Shown piece after piece: positions 6,458-7,261 of a stretch of 7,261 bases of DNA (the first letter of the stretch is position 1; the number at the start of each line of letters is the position of its first letter). Origin of the DNA: Flavobacteriales bacterium (GTDB taxonomy: Bacteria > Bacteroidota > Bacteroidia > Flavobacteriales_E > Vicingaceae); assembly GCA_002402165.1 (NCBI GenBank), contig NVVI01000011.1, positions 48,067 through 55,327 on the forward strand. The letters are read 5' to 3'. The notes below the pieces were generated by a model, which was given only the letters and a program-made list of their open reading frames with translations, was not told the origin of the DNA and did not search any database. Position numbers and translations under genes: made by a program.

Positions 6458-6874
6458 ATGAAAAGAAAAATAATACCATATAACTCAAAACTAAAAGAAT
6501 TAGCACGAAAGCTTCGTAATAATAGTACGAAAAGTGAAATAAGGTTATGGCAGCAGTTAAAAAGAAAACAATTATTTGGATATGATTTTCACAGACAAAA
6601 ACCACTACTCAACTACATTGCCGATTTTTACTGTTATGAATTAAAGTTAGTTATAGAATTAGATGGTTACACACATCAATTTGAAGAGGTTGTAATAAAA
6701 GACGAATTAAAGCAAAAAGAGCTAGAAGAAATTGGATTAACAGTTTTACGATTTGATGACAATGAGGTGATGAAAGACATAAATAATGTATTAAGAACTC
6801 TAGAAGGGTATATTGATGATTTTGAAAAACACACCCCTAACCCCTCTCAAGAGGGGAATAAAAAAGTGATATAA
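6458..6874 (+). CDS. DUF559 family (Vsr-like) endonuclease-domain protein
   Basis: This 138-residue protein is a DUF559 domain, a relative of very-short-patch-repair (Vsr) endonucleases in the PD-(D/E)xK superfamily. The core runs from about 15 to 120: LRNNSTKSEIRLWQQLKRKQL (19-39, with E27), FHRQKPLLNYIADFYC (44-59, D56), VIELDGYTH (65-73, E67, D69, H73) and LTVLRFDDNEV (94-104). All expected catalytic acids are present, so it is probably an active nuclease or nickase; its substrate is unknown. I chose ATG 6458 because the frame's earlier TTG (6428) lies inside a repeat and overlaps the hsdS stop. The C-terminus (125-134, HTPNPSQEGN) is repeat-encoded and unlikely to belong to the domain. 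The stop codon overlaps the next ATG by one base (TAATG). Genes of this family are scattered widely in genomes, and the role may be in repeat mobility, repair or defence. Confidence 0.85.
   Translation: MKRKIIPYNSKLKELARKLRNNSTKSEIRLWQQLKRKQLFGYDFHRQKPLLNYIADFYCYELKLVIELDGYTHQFEEVVIKDELKQKELEEIGLTVLRFDDNEVMKDINNVLRTLEGYIDDFEKHTPNPSQEGNKKVI
6830..6856 (-). repeat. Palindromic repeat copy 5 (end of DUF559 gene)
   Basis: On the plus strand it reads CACACCCC, TAA, CCCCTCT-CA-AGAGGGG, identical to copy 1 including flanking bases (31 in total). It is translated as HTPNPSQEGN, in the same reading frame as copy 1. It is the inverted partner of copy 4. Confidence 0.85.
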
Positions 6875-7261
6875 TGGGTTTACGTGAACTAAAAACAGAA
6901 CTCAACAAAATGGAAAAAACCGAAATTATTAAAATGATTTCGGAACTCTACAAAAAGGTGCCAATGGCAAAAAACTACTTGGATGTTTTTACCAACGGAG
7001 AAGTAGATGGTTTAATTAAAAAATACCAACGAGAAATTGAGATTTTAGTTTACCCATTAAGCATCAACGCTACTTTTAAAGATGCTGAAGCTCGCAAACT
7101 CATTAAAACCATTCGTAAAATGCAAATTGCTGAGCTAACCGTAGCCTTAGAACTACATTATGTAGATTGTTGCTTAGGCGTAATAGAAGATTTAGGTTAT
7201 TGGGATGAGCCTTATTATGCAGCAGTAGATAGGATGTTTTACAGTGCTACAAAAAGTATAA
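6874..7261 (+). CDS. DUF6155-like protein of unknown function (3' partial)
   Basis: The frame from ATG 6874 is open to the window end (129 complete codons). It starts MGLRELKTELNKMEKTEI and continues with the charged, helical run KMISELYKKVPMAKNYLDVF and later ADLMLY-like segments such as IRKMQIAELTVALELHYVD. The opening pattern (a short basic/leucine segment, then ISELYKKVPMAKNYLD, then many charged helices) suggests the DUF6155 family of Bacteroidota, whose function is unknown. I hold this family call loosely. There is no signal peptide or membrane segment, so it should be cytoplasmic. Its ATG overlaps the DUF559 stop codon by one base, so it may be co-translated. With no obvious nuclease or DNA-binding motif, I see no reason to call it part of the RM system. 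Confidence 0.65.
   Translation, partial: MGLRELKTELNKMEKTEIIKMISELYKKVPMAKNYLDVFTNGEVDGLIKKYQREIEILVYPLSINATFKDAEARKLIKTIRKMQIAELTVALELHYVDCCLGVIEDLGYWDEPYYAAVDRMFYSATKSI

Larger units (their letters stand above)
6422..6856 (+). mobile_element. Candidate mini-element: DUF559 nuclease gene between inverted palindromic repeats
   Basis: Copies 4 and 5 are oppositely oriented, tails inward, and almost exactly frame the DUF559 gene (435 bp in all). This resembles a minimal mobile unit with terminal inverted repeats and one nuclease gene. The gene's stop lies 16 bases beyond the right repeat, so the repeat is translated. No target-site duplication was found outside the repeats. That the unit moves, and that the nuclease acts on the repeats, is inference. 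Confidence 0.4.

Noticed and set aside
4684..6856. CRISPR array
   Set aside because: Copies differ in orientation and spacing (tens to more than a thousand bases) and lie in coding sequence; no regular spacers or cas genes.

Overview
The window looks like AT-rich chromosomal DNA of a member of the Bacteroidota, most likely a flavobacterium-like organism. The evidence is the low GC content, the protein types, the tight gene overlaps (TAATG and ATGA), and the lack of strong Shine-Dalgarno sequences. All genes I can support lie on the plus strand.

Bases 1-2317 are the end of a denitrification operon. It holds the 3' part of nirK (copper nitrite reductase with a C-terminal cytochrome c domain), then nirV (an FGE/SUMF1-fold protein), then a lipoprotein that joins a four-cysteine metal-binding module to an SCO1/SenC copper chaperone. 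The genes overlap by 1 and 4 bases. Together they suggest periplasmic nitrite reduction plus maturation or copper supply for NirK.

Bases 2318-2641 carry no gene. They hold two stem-loops, an unexplained block, and a promoter region with a perfect 8+1+8 palindrome just before a small Cro/CI-type regulator.

Bases 2642-6431 form a restriction-modification operon. It encodes the small HTH regulator, a 709-residue fusion of an HsdR-N-like PD-(D/E)xK nuclease domain with an HsdM-type N6-adenine methyltransferase, and a two-domain specificity subunit HsdS. No helicase motor subunit is visible. This layout resembles BcgI-type (type IIB) systems more than classical type I. A DUF559 (Vsr-like) endonuclease gene and the start of a DUF6155-like gene follow.

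The most unusual content is a family of five short palindromic repeats (about 27-30 bp) between 4684 and 6856. Each has two 7-bp self-complementary arms around a 2-base centre, a short spacer, and a G-rich tail ending in TGTG or TGTTG. The arms differ among copies by paired, compensating changes. Two copies form an inverted pair inside hsdM and are translated in frame. One forms the hsdM end next to the hsdS start, one carries the hsdS stop codon, and one encodes the C-terminus of the DUF559 protein. The DUF559 gene lies exactly between two near-identical inverted copies, so the nuclease plus repeats may be a small mobile unit that has seeded this operon. That idea is inference and needs genome-wide comparison.
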